DNA of 32,584 nt from Smithella sp. SCADC (lineage in GTDB: Bacteria > Desulfobacterota > Syntrophia > Syntrophales > Smithellaceae): positions 1-32,584 of the forward strand of contig JQDQ01000073.1 in NCBI GenBank assembly GCA_000747625.2. Direction: 5' to 3'. This document shows positions 1 through 10,542 of this stretch, one piece after another (position 1 is the first letter of the stretch; the number at the start of each line of letters is the position of its first letter). The notes under the pieces were generated by a model. It was not told the origin of the DNA. It worked only from the letters and a program-made list of their open reading frames with translations, and made no database searches. A program made the position numbers and the translations under genes.

Positions 1-1219
1 CAGAGCGATCCAGAATGAAAGCTGGCGCTCCCTGCACGGCGCAGGCGGCATTTATGCCGGCCCATAGACCCTGCGCCGCCGCTTCTTCATAACCCGATGT
101 GCCGTTGATCTGTCCGGCCAGATACAGGCCGTTAACCAGTTTTGTCTCCAGGGTAGGTTTGAGTTGCGTGGGCTGAACAAAATCATATTCAATGGCGTAA
201 GCCGGACGCATGATTTGCGCCTGTTCCAATCCTCTGACACTGCGCACAATCTTGTATTGCAATTCCAGCGGGAGGCAGTTGCCCAAGCCCTTGGCGTAAA
301 TTTCCTGCGTATCCAGTCCTTCATGCTCCAGCACCACCGGATGGCTTTCACGCTCACTGAAACGCATAACCTTATCTTCCAGCGATGGACAGTAGCGGGC
401 GCTAACTCCTTTAATGATGCCGGAATACAGAGGCGAGTGCTGAATATTTTCCCGAATTACGCGATGTGTTTCAGCGGATGTTGCAGAAAAATAAGAAGGC
501 AGGCGCTCCGTACGCAGCGCTTTCGTTGTAAAGGAAAATGGCTGAGGATCAGGGTCGCTGTCCTGACGCTCGAGTCTGGAAAAATCAATGGAAGAGGCGC
601 ACAAGCGCGGAGGAGTTCCTGTTTTCATTCTGCCAATATCAAAACAAAGCCCTTGGAGATTTTTAGCCAGCCCAATGGAAGCCAGTTCTCCGGCCCGTCC
701 CGACGGGATTTGTGATGCACCGACATACACTAGGCCATTTAAGAAAGTTCCAGTGGTGATAACAACTTTTTTCGCTCCGTAAAAATGTTCGCTCTGATCC
801 AGTACTCCTATTACTGTGCCGTTTTCAATGACTAAGCTCTCAATCATGGCCTGTCGGATATAAAGATTGGGCTGGTTCTCGACCACTGTTTTCATGGTCA
901 GACGGTAGAGTTGTTTGTCACACTGCATGCGGGACGAATGAACAGCCGGACCTTTGGAAGCATTAAGCATGCGAAAATGCACGGCGGTTTTGTCGGTGAC
1001 TTTACCCATCTCGCCGCCGAGCGCGTCAATCTCTTTGACGAGTTGACCTTTGGCTAGTCCCCCGATTGCCGGGTTGCAGGACATCAGCGCAATCGAATCC
1101 AAATTGATATTGAATAACATTGTCCGGCATCCCATGCGCGCACAAGCCAGGGCTGCTTCGCAACCTGCATGCCCGCCGCCGATTACCGCAACATCATAGT
1201 TGTCTGTTAAATTTTCCAT
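1..1219 (-). CDS. mnmG: tRNA uridine-5-carboxymethylaminomethyl(34) synthesis enzyme MnmG (GidA), 3' end cut by window edge
   Basis: Reverse-complement reading frame from ATG at 1219 is open to the window edge: [72 protein letters not shown]... plus [13 protein letters not shown] and [18 protein letters not shown], all typical MnmG motifs. Absent from the ORF track because it runs off the edge. Confidence 0.95.
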   Translation of the reverse strand, partial: MENLTDNYDVAVIGGGHAGCEAALACARMGCRTMLFNINLDSIALMSCNPAIGGLAKGQLVKEIDALGGEMGKVTDKTAVHFRMLNASKGPAVHSSRMQCDKQLYRLTMKTVVENQPNLYIRQAMIESLVIENGTVIGVLDQSEHFYGAKKVVITTGTFLNGLVYVGASQIPSGRAGELASIGLAKNLQGLCFDIGRMKTGTPPRLCASSIDFSRLERQDSDPDPQPFSFTTKALRTERLPSYFSATSAETHRVIRENIQHSPLYSGIIKGVSARYCPSLEDKVMRFSERESHPVVLEHEGLDTQEIYAKGLGNCLPLELQYKIVRSVRGLEQAQIMRPAYAIEYDFVQPTQLKPTLETKLVNGLYLAGQINGTSGYEEAAAQGLWAGINAACAVQGAPAFILDRS

Positions 1220-1234
1220 GCTTCATCCGATTAC

Positions 1235-2278
1235 TTGCGCTTGCATAAAATCAATGTTAAAAGTTTTTACGGCATAGACCGTAAAAAAACAACAAAAAAA
1301 GAGGCGGCTTTGGGTAAACCTGATTTTTGGAAAAATTCTAAGCGGTACTACGACCTGAAAAGCTACTGGCGAAATCTGTTCGGCTGTAATATCCATAAAC
1401 TACAGATTGACGCAGGCTTTACCTGTCCTAACCGAGACGGGGACGTGGCTGCAGGCGGTTGTATTTACTGCGATAGCAGGGGTTCGAAGCTGCGCCAAAA
1501 GGGTGAACTGCCATCTGTTACCGAACAAATCGCTTCCGGTAAAAAATATTACAAACCTCATGCTTCAAAATTTATCGCCTATTTCCAAACATTTACAAAT
1601 ACTTACGCATCCGTGGAAAAATTGCGGGCAATCTACGATGAAGCTCTGAAGCAGGAAGACATCATCGGCCTTTCCATCGGCACAAGACCGGATTGCCTTG
1701 GCCCCGATGTTATCGAATTATTAAGCGGCTACGCGAAAAAATATCACATCTGGGTTGAACTGGGCTTGCAATCTGTTCACGACAAGACTCTGCAGTTCAT
1801 CAACCGGGGACATAATTTTCAGCAATTCCTGGACGCAGTGAATGCTTTGGCTGGAAGCGGCTTAAACATTTGTGTCCATATTATCATTGGCTTACCGGGA
1901 GAAAACGACAAAGATGTGCTAACCACAGCCAAAACTCTTGCGTCACTTCCAATCAACGGCATAAAAATTCACTCTCTACTGGCTTTGGAAGGAACCGTTT
2001 TAGGTGAGATGTATAAAAAAGGTACGGTAAGTATGATAACCAAGAAACAATATGTTTCTTTAACCGCCGATGTTCTGGAGGTATTGCCGCCGGAAATGGT
2101 CATCCAGCGCCTGACTGCCGACGGTTACCGCGATATTTTTCTTGCACCGGACTGGGCAATGAATAAATTAGACGTGTTGAATTCGATAAATAAAGAATTG
2201 GAGAGACGGGATTCTTATCAGGGGGAAAATTATGAACAAAAATCAACACACGTCACTCAGGTAGAAAAATCCTCCTAA
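1235..2278 (+). CDS. Radical SAM protein, YhcC/TIGR01212-like
   Basis: FTCPNRDGDVAAGGCIYCDSRGS Cys cluster, FQTFTNTYA, GLSIGTRPDCL, WVELGLQS, HIIIGLPGE. The track start is a TTG at 1235; a start at TTG 1310 (LGKPDFW...) is also possible. Confidence 0.85.
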   Translation: MRLHKINVKSFYGIDRKKTTKKEAALGKPDFWKNSKRYYDLKSYWRNLFGCNIHKLQIDAGFTCPNRDGDVAAGGCIYCDSRGSKLRQKGELPSVTEQIASGKKYYKPHASKFIAYFQTFTNTYASVEKLRAIYDEALKQEDIIGLSIGTRPDCLGPDVIELLSGYAKKYHIWVELGLQSVHDKTLQFINRGHNFQQFLDAVNALAGSGLNICVHIIIGLPGENDKDVLTTAKTLASLPINGIKIHSLLALEGTVLGEMYKKGTVSMITKKQYVSLTADVLEVLPPEMVIQRLTADGYRDIFLAPDWAMNKLDVLNSINKELERRDSYQGENYEQKSTHVTQVEKSS

Positions 2279-2295
2279 TAACATCTTTTTTGTCA

Positions 2296-2325
2296 CTTCG
2301 AATCCCGATTTATCGGGATTCGAAG
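2296..2325. repeat. Perfect 13-bp stem hairpin (CTTCGAATCCCGA-TTTA-TCGGGATTCGAAG)
   Basis: Inverted repeat read directly, just after the radical SAM stop codon; possible terminator or dispersed repeat. Confidence 0.75.
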
Positions 2326-2374
2326 TCTTTAAAAATAAGATGTCTCGCTATGCTCGACATGACAAATAAAAGGA

Positions 2375-2406
2375 ACTGGATTACCCGGTCAAGCCGGGTA
2401 ATGACA
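2375..2406 (+). repeat. REP-like hairpin repeat, copy 1 (ACTGGATTACCCGGTCAAGCCGGGTAATGACA)
   Basis: 9-bp stem ATTACCCGG/CCGGGTAAT; an inverted near-identical copy lies at 32497-32529. Confidence 0.8.
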
Positions 2407-2772
2407 AATTTGGTGCTATTGGTCTTTTTTATCAGATTGATATATAAAGGAAAAAAATTAGCTGTAATTTGAGCATAAAAATTGCTAAGTGAAGGGTTAA
2501 GGCTGTTTTGCCGGAATGTTTACAAAAAACAAGGGGAATCAATTAAAAATAGAGGAACTCCGCTTATCACCGGAATTATTGAGAATTAATTCCCGCTATA
2601 CTGGCGGGGGAGGGATGGCGAAAATTCTCCTTATTTTGATTGTTGTGCTTCCATAACATTTGACCTGATGCAATACGGTATTTACTTCACATCCGATCAG
2701 ATGCCACAGGTGGATACAATCTTTAATCGTATTGGTATTAAAAGACCAGAAAGTTAATTTTTACTTAGATTT

Positions 2773-3405
2773 ATGATAGCAATAATTAATTATAACGCCG
2801 GAAACATAACGAGCGTGGCACGGGCTCTGCAAAATATCGGGCAGGATTTTGTCATAACGGACGATACAACAAAGCTCGAAACTGCGTCTCATGTAATTTT
2901 TCCGGGTGTTGGCGCGGCCGGTGAAGCAATGGCTTATCTGCGCGAAAAAAAGCTCGATGCCTGGCTGAAAAAATATATTAAAACCGGCCAGCCGCTTTTG
3001 GGCATTTGTCTGGGTACGCAGATTATTCTGGATTATTCCGAAGAAAATAAAACCGAATGTATCGGCCTTGTTGCCGGTTCCACAAAACGCTTTCCCGACA
3101 ATCTGACTTCCGCTGGTCAGGTATTAAAGATTCCGCACATGGGCTGGAACAGCGTTAAGTTGCAACGCAGTCATCCGGTCTTTAAAAATGTTTCGCCGGA
3201 TGCCGAATTTTATTTTGTGCATTCCTATTATCCGGCACCGTCTGACGATGCAGCCTTTTTAGGAACAACCGATTATGGCATGATATTCTGTTCGGTTCTG
3301 GTCAAAGATAATCTTGTGGCCATGCAGTTTCATCCGGAAAAAAGCGGTCGCCCCGGGTTACAGATTTTAAGAAATTTCTGCGCTTGGAGGGGAAATGCTA
3401 AGTAA
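2773..3405 (+). CDS. hisH: Imidazole glycerol phosphate synthase, glutaminase subunit HisH
   Basis: GICLGTQII nucleophile motif, [22 protein letters not shown] His/Glu. Confidence 0.92.
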   Translation: MIAIINYNAGNITSVARALQNIGQDFVITDDTTKLETASHVIFPGVGAAGEAMAYLREKKLDAWLKKYIKTGQPLLGICLGTQIILDYSEENKTECIGLVAGSTKRFPDNLTSAGQVLKIPHMGWNSVKLQRSHPVFKNVSPDAEFYFVHSYYPAPSDDAAFLGTTDYGMIFCSVLVKDNLVAMQFHPEKSGRPGLQILRNFCAWRGNAK

Positions 3406-4174
3406 GAGAATTATCCCCTGCCTCGACGTGCGTGACGGCCAGCTCACCAAGGGCATCAAATTCAAAGGTAATGTGGACATCGGTGATCCGGTGGAAGCCG
3501 CGCGGGAATATTACGAACAGGGCGCTGATGAAATTGTTTTCTACGATATCACGGCATCGTCAGACAAACGCGACATCATGATTGATGTGGTACGGCGCGT
3601 GGCGGAAACGATTTTTATTCCTTTTTCCGTGGGCGGCGGTATCCGCAATCTGGAAGATATGCGGCGTGTGATTCTGGCCGGAGCGGAAAAAGTCAGCGTT
3701 AATTCCGCCGCGGTGGATGATCCGAAAATAATTTCTCAGGGAGCAAAAACTTTCGGCAGCCAGTGCATCGTGCTGGGTATGGATGTAAAAAAAGTGGAAG
3801 TATCCGGTAAAACTCCATCAGGCTATGAAATAGTAATTCATGGCGGCAGAATATTTACCGGCATTGATGCCTTATGGTGGGCAAAAGAAGCTGAAAAGCT
3901 CGGCGCCGGTGAAATTTGCCTTAATTCCATTGATGCCGATGGTATGCAGACAGGGTATGAGCTGAATTTGACAAAATTGGTTTCCGAAAATGTACGTATT
4001 CCGGTTATTGCCTCAGGCGGTGCGGGAAAGCCCGAACATTTGGCTCAGGTATTGACGGAAGGAAAGGCCGATGCGGCCTTGATTGCTTCCATGGTGCATT
4101 ATCGTACGTATACAATCACTGAAATCAAACACTATTTAAACGAAAAACAAATAAAAACGAGAATGCTGTGGTAG
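3395..4174 (+). CDS. hisF: Imidazole glycerol phosphate synthase, cyclase subunit HisF (somewhat divergent)
   Basis: [55 protein letters not shown]; overlaps the end of hisH. Confidence 0.9.
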   Translation: MLSKRIIPCLDVRDGQLTKGIKFKGNVDIGDPVEAAREYYEQGADEIVFYDITASSDKRDIMIDVVRRVAETIFIPFSVGGGIRNLEDMRRVILAGAEKVSVNSAAVDDPKIISQGAKTFGSQCIVLGMDVKKVEVSGKTPSGYEIVIHGGRIFTGIDALWWAKEAEKLGAGEICLNSIDADGMQTGYELNLTKLVSENVRIPVIASGGAGKPEHLAQVLTEGKADAALIASMVHYRTYTITEIKHYLNEKQIKTRMLW

Positions 4175-4250
4175 TTTGATAATTATTTTCACTAGGAAAC
4201 ACCGATGTGAAGTATTATAATATGTTTACTAAGTCAGGAGGCTAATTAAA

Positions 4251-5132
4251 GTGGATGCAAAAAGGTATGAATTAAATGTCCAACTGGCGCAAATGCTCAA
4301 AGGCGGCGTCATTATGGATGTAACCAATGTTGAACAGGCAAAAATCGCGGAAGAAGCGGGAGCCGTGGCGGTCATGGCTCTGGAACGTGTGCCGGCAGAT
4401 ATTCGCAAAGACGGCGGAGTGGCCAGGATGTCCGATCCTTCAATGATTGCCGCAATTAAAAAAGCCGTATCAATTCCGGTTATGGCGAAAGCCCGAATCG
4501 GTCATTTTGTGGAAGCGCAAATTCTGGAAGCTTTACGTATTGATTATATTGATGAAAGCGAAGTTTTAACTCCGGCTGATGAAGAATGCCATATTGATAA
4601 AACAAAATTCTCGATTCCTTTCGTCTGCGGCGCGCGCAATTTAGGCGAAGCCTTGCGCCGGATTGCCGAAGGCGCGGCAATGATCCGCACCAAAGGCGAG
4701 GCGGGAACGGGAAATGTTGTGGAAGCTGTCCGCCATATGAGAACAATGAATCGTGAAATTCGACAACTGGCTCAGATGCCTGTAGAGGAAGTCACCGGTT
4801 TTGCTAAAGCGAATGGTCTTCCTTATGAATTAGCTTTAATAGTCAAGGAGTTAGGACGTTTGCCGGTGGTTAATTTCGCGGCAGGCGGTATTGCCACTCC
4901 CGCCGATGCGGCCTTGATGATGCAGTTGGGTTGTGACGGTGTTTTTGTCGGCTCCGGCATTTTTAAATCAGCCGACCCGGCCAAACGAGCACGGGCTATC
5001 GTCAAGGCAACTGCTTATTTCAATGATCCTCAAAAGGTTCTGGAAGCTTCTATGGATCTCGGAGAAGCCATGCCCGGTCTGGAAATTTCTCAAATTCCAC
5101 CCGAACAAATCCTGGCAGGACGCGGCTGGTAA
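4251..5132 (+). CDS. pdxS: Pyridoxal 5'-phosphate synthase lyase subunit PdxS
   Basis: [101 protein letters not shown]. Confidence 0.97.
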   Translation: MDAKRYELNVQLAQMLKGGVIMDVTNVEQAKIAEEAGAVAVMALERVPADIRKDGGVARMSDPSMIAAIKKAVSIPVMAKARIGHFVEAQILEALRIDYIDESEVLTPADEECHIDKTKFSIPFVCGARNLGEALRRIAEGAAMIRTKGEAGTGNVVEAVRHMRTMNREIRQLAQMPVEEVTGFAKANGLPYELALIVKELGRLPVVNFAAGGIATPADAALMMQLGCDGVFVGSGIFKSADPAKRARAIVKATAYFNDPQKVLEASMDLGEAMPGLEISQIPPEQILAGRGW

Positions 5133-5138
5133 TTTGCT

Positions 5139-5813
5139 ATGACTCTCCATTTAGTAAGCAACAAGCCATCTATAATCGGCATTCTGGATTTGCAGGGCGG
5201 AGTGCATGAGCATCTGGAACACCTGAAGAGGCTAGGTGTCGCTTATAAACGAGTTAAGCAGGCGGAAGATTTTGCCGATCTGGCCGGATTGATTATTCCC
5301 GGCGGCGAAAGTTCCTGCTTGTCTAGATTACTTAATATTTTTGAAATCAAGAATGTCTTGCTTGGGGCTCATCAACGTGGAATGAAAATCTGGGGTACGT
5401 GCGCAGGCGCGATCCTGCTGGCAAGCAAAGTCGTTGGTGAAAATTCCTGCCTTGATTTGATCAATATTACTATCAAACGCAACAGCTTCGGCAGTCAACT
5501 CGATAGTTTCGTCAGCGAAGCTTTGATTCCAGCTGTTGCTCCTGAGCCCATACCTCTTACTTTCATTCGCGCGCCTAAAATCATTGATGTGAATTCTGAT
5601 GTTAATATTCTTTTGAAAATTGACGATTATGTTGCGGCAGCGGAAAATGAATCCATATTGGTTACTGTCTTTCATCCGGAGTTAACCGGATGTCTTGCCT
5701 TTCATCGCTATTTCGCCTTGAAATGCGGCTTGAAAACAACCGGCAATAATTATGATTATATAGATCCGCTTTGGAAAAACTGGAGTTGGACAAAACATGC
5801 CGGCATAATTTAA
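5139..5813 (+). CDS. pdxT: Pyridoxal 5'-phosphate synthase glutaminase subunit PdxT
   Basis: IGILDLQGGVHEHLEHL, LIIPGGESSCLSRLL, IWGTCAGAILLA, VFHPELT; adjacent to pdxS. Confidence 0.95.
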   Translation: MTLHLVSNKPSIIGILDLQGGVHEHLEHLKRLGVAYKRVKQAEDFADLAGLIIPGGESSCLSRLLNIFEIKNVLLGAHQRGMKIWGTCAGAILLASKVVGENSCLDLINITIKRNSFGSQLDSFVSEALIPAVAPEPIPLTFIRAPKIIDVNSDVNILLKIDDYVAAAENESILVTVFHPELTGCLAFHRYFALKCGLKTTGNNYDYIDPLWKNWSWTKHAGII

Positions 5814-6598
5814 AAATAATTAAAGGAAATTTCATTCTCATCAAAATCAAAAATATTGAAGAAATTTTTTTTGCCGTCAGCCGTTACTGGGGAAGCTTAA
5901 ACTCATCGTTAAAGCGTATTGAACCAATCTATGCAATGCACACGGGCGTTGCTATTTCCGATATCAACTGGGTCTGGAATGAAAAGCCTTTAAAAAAAGA
6001 CGACGCACAAGCTATTACCCAAATAAAAGAATATTACAAAAATTTAAATCTTCGTTTCTGGTGGTGGGTATATCCCCGTGGACAATCGCCTGAAACCGCA
6101 AGAATGCTACAAGACGCGGGATTGCGTTTAATTGCAAAAGTCCCCTGTATGGCCGCGGATTTGAACAATTCATTATCCGACGCAAAGTTTTCTGAAAATA
6201 TATCAGTCATCGAAGTAAAGGATAAAAGCGACTTGTTTTTTTGGAAAGATGTTTCTTTCCATGGTTTTGAAATGCCTCAACGCGCCAGAGAACAGTATGA
6301 CACTTTTGTTGCTTCCTTTAATCTTGGCGGGCAATCTCCCCAAAGACTTTTTCTAGCCTGTTTAGATGGAAAGCCCGTAGCTACCTCCCTGCTTTTCACT
6401 CACGGAAAGTCGGCGGGCATCTACTACGTTTCTACTCTTCCGGATTATAGAAACAAAGGATGCGGTCTGAGCATCACACAAGCAGCGATGCAGGCGGGAT
6501 TTAAAGATATAATTCTACAGGCAACACCATCGGGGGAAAAGGTTTACACCCGGGCAGGCTTTAAAGAATACTGCCGCGCGGAAATTTATAAACTTTAA
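5771..6598 (+). CDS. GNAT family N-acetyltransferase
   Basis: C-terminal YYVSTLPDYRNKGCGLSITQAAMQAG acetyl-CoA-binding type motif and YTRAGF; overlaps the end of pdxT, so the start is uncertain. Confidence 0.75.
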   Translation: MEKLELDKTCRHNLKIIKGNFILIKIKNIEEIFFAVSRYWGSLNSSLKRIEPIYAMHTGVAISDINWVWNEKPLKKDDAQAITQIKEYYKNLNLRFWWWVYPRGQSPETARMLQDAGLRLIAKVPCMAADLNNSLSDAKFSENISVIEVKDKSDLFFWKDVSFHGFEMPQRAREQYDTFVASFNLGGQSPQRLFLACLDGKPVATSLLFTHGKSAGIYYVSTLPDYRNKGCGLSITQAAMQAGFKDIILQATPSGEKVYTRAGFKEYCRAEIYKL

Positions 6599-6772
6599 TG
6601 TCAGCTTAAAGCTATCCTGAACCATCTTAGAATTTATAACCTCCATCATCAATTTAGACATTACAAAATTGTCCCTTATCTATTTTTAAACGACTTCTTT
6701 GTTGCGCTTTATTGATTCTCCTCAAGAAGCATCTTCACAGAATAATCAATATAATTAGCACATTATACATGT

Positions 6773-6788
6773 TGGCATTTATCTTGCC
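6773..6788 (+). promoter_or_regulatory. Predicted sigma-54 promoter of amt1 (TGGCATTTATCTTGCC)
   Basis: GG-N10-GC -24/-12 element about 45 nt before the amt1 ATG at 6832. Confidence 0.75.
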
Positions 6789-6831
6789 ATAATCAAAGTT
6801 GAAAGAAAACTTTTTGAAGGAGATATTGATA

Positions 6832-8064
6832 ATGAATTCGGGAGATACAGCGTGGGTTTTGATGTCCAGCGCTCTGGTCTTATTAATGACCATACCGGGA
6901 TTGGCATTTTTCTATGGAGGATTGGTTCGACGCAAGAACGTTCTGTCCATTCTGATGCAGTGCTTTATTATCGTTTGTGTCATTTCTCTGCAGTGGATGT
7001 TGATCGGTTATTCTTTGGCGTTCGGTCCTGATTTCCATGGCATCATCGGTAAACTGGATTGGATAGGACTTGCAGGAGTAGGAGCAACACCGAATCCCGA
7101 TTACGCCAAGACTATTCCTCATTCTGTCTTTATGATTTTTCAGGCGATGTTTGCTATTATCACACCAGCCTTGATTATCGGCGCTTACGCGGAGCGGGTA
7201 AAGTTTTCCGCATTTCTGGTTTTCACCTTATTGTGGACAACATTTGTCTATGATCCGCTGGCGCATTGGGTCTGGGGTGTGGGTGGTTGGATGAGGACAC
7301 TGGGCGCACTGGATTTCGCGGGTGGAATAGTTGTGCATGTGAGCTCGGGAATTTCGGCTCTGGTGCTGGCTCTATTGCTGGGCAAGAGAGTTGGTTATAA
7401 TCACCGGCCGATTCGTCCTCACAACTTGCCTTTTACAGTTTTAGGCGCGGCTCTTTTGTGGTTCGGCTGGTTTGGATTTAACGCGGGTAGCGCACTGGCT
7501 GCCGACGGTCTGGCCGCCAACGCATTTATCACTACGCATATTGCTACCGCGGCTGCCGGTCTTACCTGGACGTTGGTGGAATGGTGGCACAATGGAAGCC
7601 CGACAATCCTGGGTGCTGCAACCGGAGCTGTGGCCGGATTGGTTGCCGTTACTCCCGCCTGCGGTTTTGTCAATCCGATGAATGCCATGTTTATCGGCAT
7701 GATCGTCGCGGTGATTTGCTATCTCGCGGTGGCGATAATTAAAGGCAAACTTGGCTATGACGACTCTCTGGATGCTTTCGGCGTGCATGGTGTGGGAGGA
7801 GCTGTCGGCACAATAGCCACAGGGTTTTTCGCGGAAAAAGCCATTAATGCCGCGGGAACAGACGGCCTGCTTTTCGGCAACGCGCATCAGCTTTATGTTC
7901 AATCTTTATCGCTTTTGGTTGCGGTTTCTTTCGCTGTAATTATGACCTTCATCATCTTCAAGATAGTGGATGCGATTATAGGCATGAGGGTTGAAGAGAA
8001 AAATGAAATCGTCGGCCTGGATTTAACGCAACAAAGCGAAGCCGCTTACACCGTGATCGAATAG
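6832..8064 (+). CDS. amt: Ammonium transporter Amt (copy 1)
   Basis: ORF 6799..8064; the start at 6832 (MNSGDTAWVLMSSALVLLMTIPGLAFFYGGLVRRKN) has an RBS (gaaggag). Conserved pore His in GGIVVHVSSG and DAFGVHGVGG. Confidence 0.95.
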   Translation: MNSGDTAWVLMSSALVLLMTIPGLAFFYGGLVRRKNVLSILMQCFIIVCVISLQWMLIGYSLAFGPDFHGIIGKLDWIGLAGVGATPNPDYAKTIPHSVFMIFQAMFAIITPALIIGAYAERVKFSAFLVFTLLWTTFVYDPLAHWVWGVGGWMRTLGALDFAGGIVVHVSSGISALVLALLLGKRVGYNHRPIRPHNLPFTVLGAALLWFGWFGFNAGSALAADGLAANAFITTHIATAAAGLTWTLVEWWHNGSPTILGAATGAVAGLVAVTPACGFVNPMNAMFIGMIVAVICYLAVAIIKGKLGYDDSLDAFGVHGVGGAVGTIATGFFAEKAINAAGTDGLLFGNAHQLYVQSLSLLVAVSFAVIMTFIIFKIVDAIIGMRVEEKNEIVGLDLTQQSEAAYTVIE

Positions 8065-8076
8065 GAGGAATAAATC

Positions 8077-8418
8077 ATGAAACTAGTAATTGCCATTATT
8101 CAGCCGCATAAACTGGAGGCGGTGAAAAGAGAGCTGGAGGCCGTGAATGTAAATTTGATGACTGTCAGCAATGTTCTGGGACAGGGCAGACAAAAGGGGC
8201 TGACGGAAATTTATCGTGGAGCAAAAGAAGCCGGTGGCCTGCTCAATAAAGTCAGACTCGATATTGCCATCAATCAAGACTTTGTTGAGTCAACTATTAA
8301 AGCTATCACAAAAGGCGCTCATACCGGTGATGTCGGCGACGGTAAAATATTTGTTGTTGATCTTGCCGAATGCGTGCGCATCAGCAGCGCTGAGCGTGGC
8401 GAAAAAGCCATCGGATGA
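8077..8418 (+). CDS. glnK: PII nitrogen regulatory protein (GlnK copy 1)
   Basis: [47 protein letters not shown]; directly downstream of amt1. Confidence 0.93.
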   Translation: MKLVIAIIQPHKLEAVKRELEAVNVNLMTVSNVLGQGRQKGLTEIYRGAKEAGGLLNKVRLDIAINQDFVESTIKAITKGAHTGDVGDGKIFVVDLAECVRISSAERGEKAIG

Positions 8419-8427
8419 GGTCATCTT

Positions 8428-8530
8428 ATGGATAATGATAAATTAAATGCTTCAGAAAATAAATTGCAGCGGTTTTTTTATGTAAGGGGTTTGAAATATT
8501 TCCACTACACACTGTATAGTTTAAAGAGTT
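8428..8530 (+). pseudogene. Decayed 5' remnant of a small Fis-type HTH gene (paralog of 25331..25552)
   Basis: TGAGGTCATCTTATGGATAATGATAAATTAAAT closely matches TGAGGTTATCTTATGGATAGCAATACATTAAAT after glnK2. Encoded MDNDKLNASENKLQRFFY resembles MDSNTLNSREKVLERCVY, then similarity is lost. Confidence 0.55.
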
Positions 8531-8970
8531 TATCGCAGCAAACGAAAGAAATTTTACGTACGTTAAGCCTCTTCTGGTGCCGGATAAAATCTACAGAGTG
8601 TATCCACACTAAGATTCTAAACGACTTTCCGGAGACTATCCTCACATTTTTGGGACAGCCAAACCTTGCCTGGTGTCATTATACGCTTTCGCCTGCCTGC
8701 GCATCAACGAAATACGGCATTCAAAAAACAAAAATTACTGACACTGGAATTAATAATAAAAAATTTTGTATTTAGTCACCGGTTACTTTATGTACTACAA
8801 TTCTGTACGGTTTTTCAATTATTCATAACGAAACAGTTCTTTAATCAGTGATGGTTCATAGGCTTTTATCATGATTACATCTTTAATTTTCATATCTTAT
8901 AATAGCAATCATCAATGGCATGAATATTGATGTTATGAAATATTTATAGTAATATGCGGCATAAGATTGA

Positions 8971-10542
8971 ATGGAGCATTTCGTTATGACGTCTGACAAT
9001 GAAAGTGACAGGGTATCGCGGGAAATAAACGAGCTTTCCCTGCTTTTTGAGATAAGCAAGAAATTGAGCGAAAGCCTTGACCTTAAGGCGGCCCTGAAGT
9101 TTGTCCTGAAGAGTATGGCTGAAAACACGGAAATGCCCCGCGGCGCCCTGACGATATTGAACCGCAGCAGCGGGGAAATTATCATTGAAGAAGCCTATGG
9201 ACTTCTGCCTGAGGAACAGGCCAAAGGGAAATACCTTATAGGTGAAGGCATTACCGGCAAGGTGATTGATACGGGCGAGACAATCATTGTGCCCAGTATT
9301 TTCGATAGCCCCTTGTTTCTGGACAGGACCGGATCCAGAGAAAAATTAAATAAACGTGATATTGCGTTTATCTGTGTCCCTATAAAAATAGGCAATGAAG
9401 TAATCGGGACCATCTCTGTTGATCGTCTTGTGACCGGAGGCACATCCTTTAAAGAAGATGTCCGGCTGCTCACGATCATTGCTTCCACAATATCGCAGGC
9501 TGTTCGTCTGCGTCAATTGGCCCAGGAAGAACTCGACAAGATCAAAGAAGAAAACATCCGTCTGCATGATGAACTGAAGATTCGGTACGGTCCCAAAACC
9601 ATCATCGGCACGTCAAATATCATGCAGAACATCTATGGGTTGATTGAAACGGTCTGCCGCACAAATGCCACGGTTTTGATCCTGGGTGAAAGCGGCGTCG
9701 GCAAGGAACGCGTTGCCCATGCGATCCATTACAATTCGAGTTATGCCAGCGGTCCTTACATCATCGTCAACTGTGCGGCGCTGCCGGAGTCCCTGATCGA
9801 AAGCGAGCTTTTCGGGCATGAAAAGGGCGCTTTCACCGGAGCCACCGGGTTTCGCAAGGGACGTTTTGAACTCGCTAACAACGGCACCATCTTTCTTGAC
9901 GAAATAGGCGACATCCCTCCAGCCGTTCAGACAAAATTACTGCGCGTTCTTCAAGAGAGGATGTTCGAGCGCATCGGCGGCAATATGAGCATAAAGGTGA
10001 ACATCCGGATTATCGCCGCAACAAACAGGGATCTGGAGGCGCTCATACGGGAAGGAAAGTTCAGGGAAGATCTCTATTACAGGCTGAACATCTTCCCCAT
10101 TGTTGTTCCGCCCCTGCGGGAGCGAAGGCCGGACATCATCCTGCTGGCCAATTATTTCATCGAGAAATACGCCCGGGAACTGGACAAGAAGATAGTGAGT
10201 ATCTCCGTCCCGGCAACAGACATGCTCATGCACTATCATTGGCCGGGAAATGTCCGGGAGCTGGAAAACTGTATCGAACGGGCCGTCATTCTCTGTACAG
10301 ACGGCGTCATCAAAACCTATCATCTGCCGCCGAATCTGCAGAAGAGCGAGAACTCTCCCCTCATCGAATCGAAAGGCACCTTGCCGGATATGTTGATCTC
10401 CCTGGAAAAAGAGATGATTGCCAGCGCCTTGAAACGCTGCCGCGGTAACGTGGCCAAAGCAGCACGAATCCTGGGATTGACAGAAAGAATCATGGGTCTC
10501 CGAGTGGCAAAATTCGGGATCGATCCGAAGAAAATGAAATAG
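8971..10542 (+). CDS. nifA: Nif-specific sigma-54-dependent activator NifA (GAF + AAA+ + Fis HTH)
   Basis: GAF domain, GESGVGKERVAHAIH Walker A, ESELFGHEKGAFTGA, GTIFLDEIGDIP, WPGNVRELENCIERAVIL, C-terminal Fis-type HTH GNVAKAARILGLTERIMGLRVAKFGID; immediately upstream of nifH. Confidence 0.93.
   Translation: MEHFVMTSDNESDRVSREINELSLLFEISKKLSESLDLKAALKFVLKSMAENTEMPRGALTILNRSSGEIIIEEAYGLLPEEQAKGKYLIGEGITGKVIDTGETIIVPSIFDSPLFLDRTGSREKLNKRDIAFICVPIKIGNEVIGTISVDRLVTGGTSFKEDVRLLTIIASTISQAVRLRQLAQEELDKIKEENIRLHDELKIRYGPKTIIGTSNIMQNIYGLIETVCRTNATVLILGESGVGKERVAHAIHYNSSYASGPYIIVNCAALPESLIESELFGHEKGAFTGATGFRKGRFELANNGTIFLDEIGDIPPAVQTKLLRVLQERMFERIGGNMSIKVNIRIIAATNRDLEALIREGKFREDLYYRLNIFPIVVPPLRERRPDIILLANYFIEKYARELDKKIVSISVPATDMLMHYHWPGNVRELENCIERAVILCTDGVIKTYHLPPNLQKSENSPLIESKGTLPDMLISLEKEMIASALKRCRGNVAKAARILGLTERIMGLRVAKFGIDPKKMK

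Noticed and set aside
164-782. Plus-strand ORFs 164..715 and 588..782
   Set aside because: Antisense to mnmG, whose minus frame is open and recognisable across the region; translations have no family features.
2290-2472. 60-aa ORF 2290..2472
   Set aside because: Reads through hairpin/REP-like repeats; translation artefact.
2664-2757. Short frame MQYGIYFTSDQMPQVDTIFNRIGIKRPES as a transposase C-terminal relic
   Set aside because: Too short and not confidently assignable to a family without a search.
8531-8851. ORFs 8428..8775 (distal part) and 8666..8851 as real genes
   Set aside because: AT-rich, no recognisable domain after the first ~20 codons; best explained as decayed sequence.
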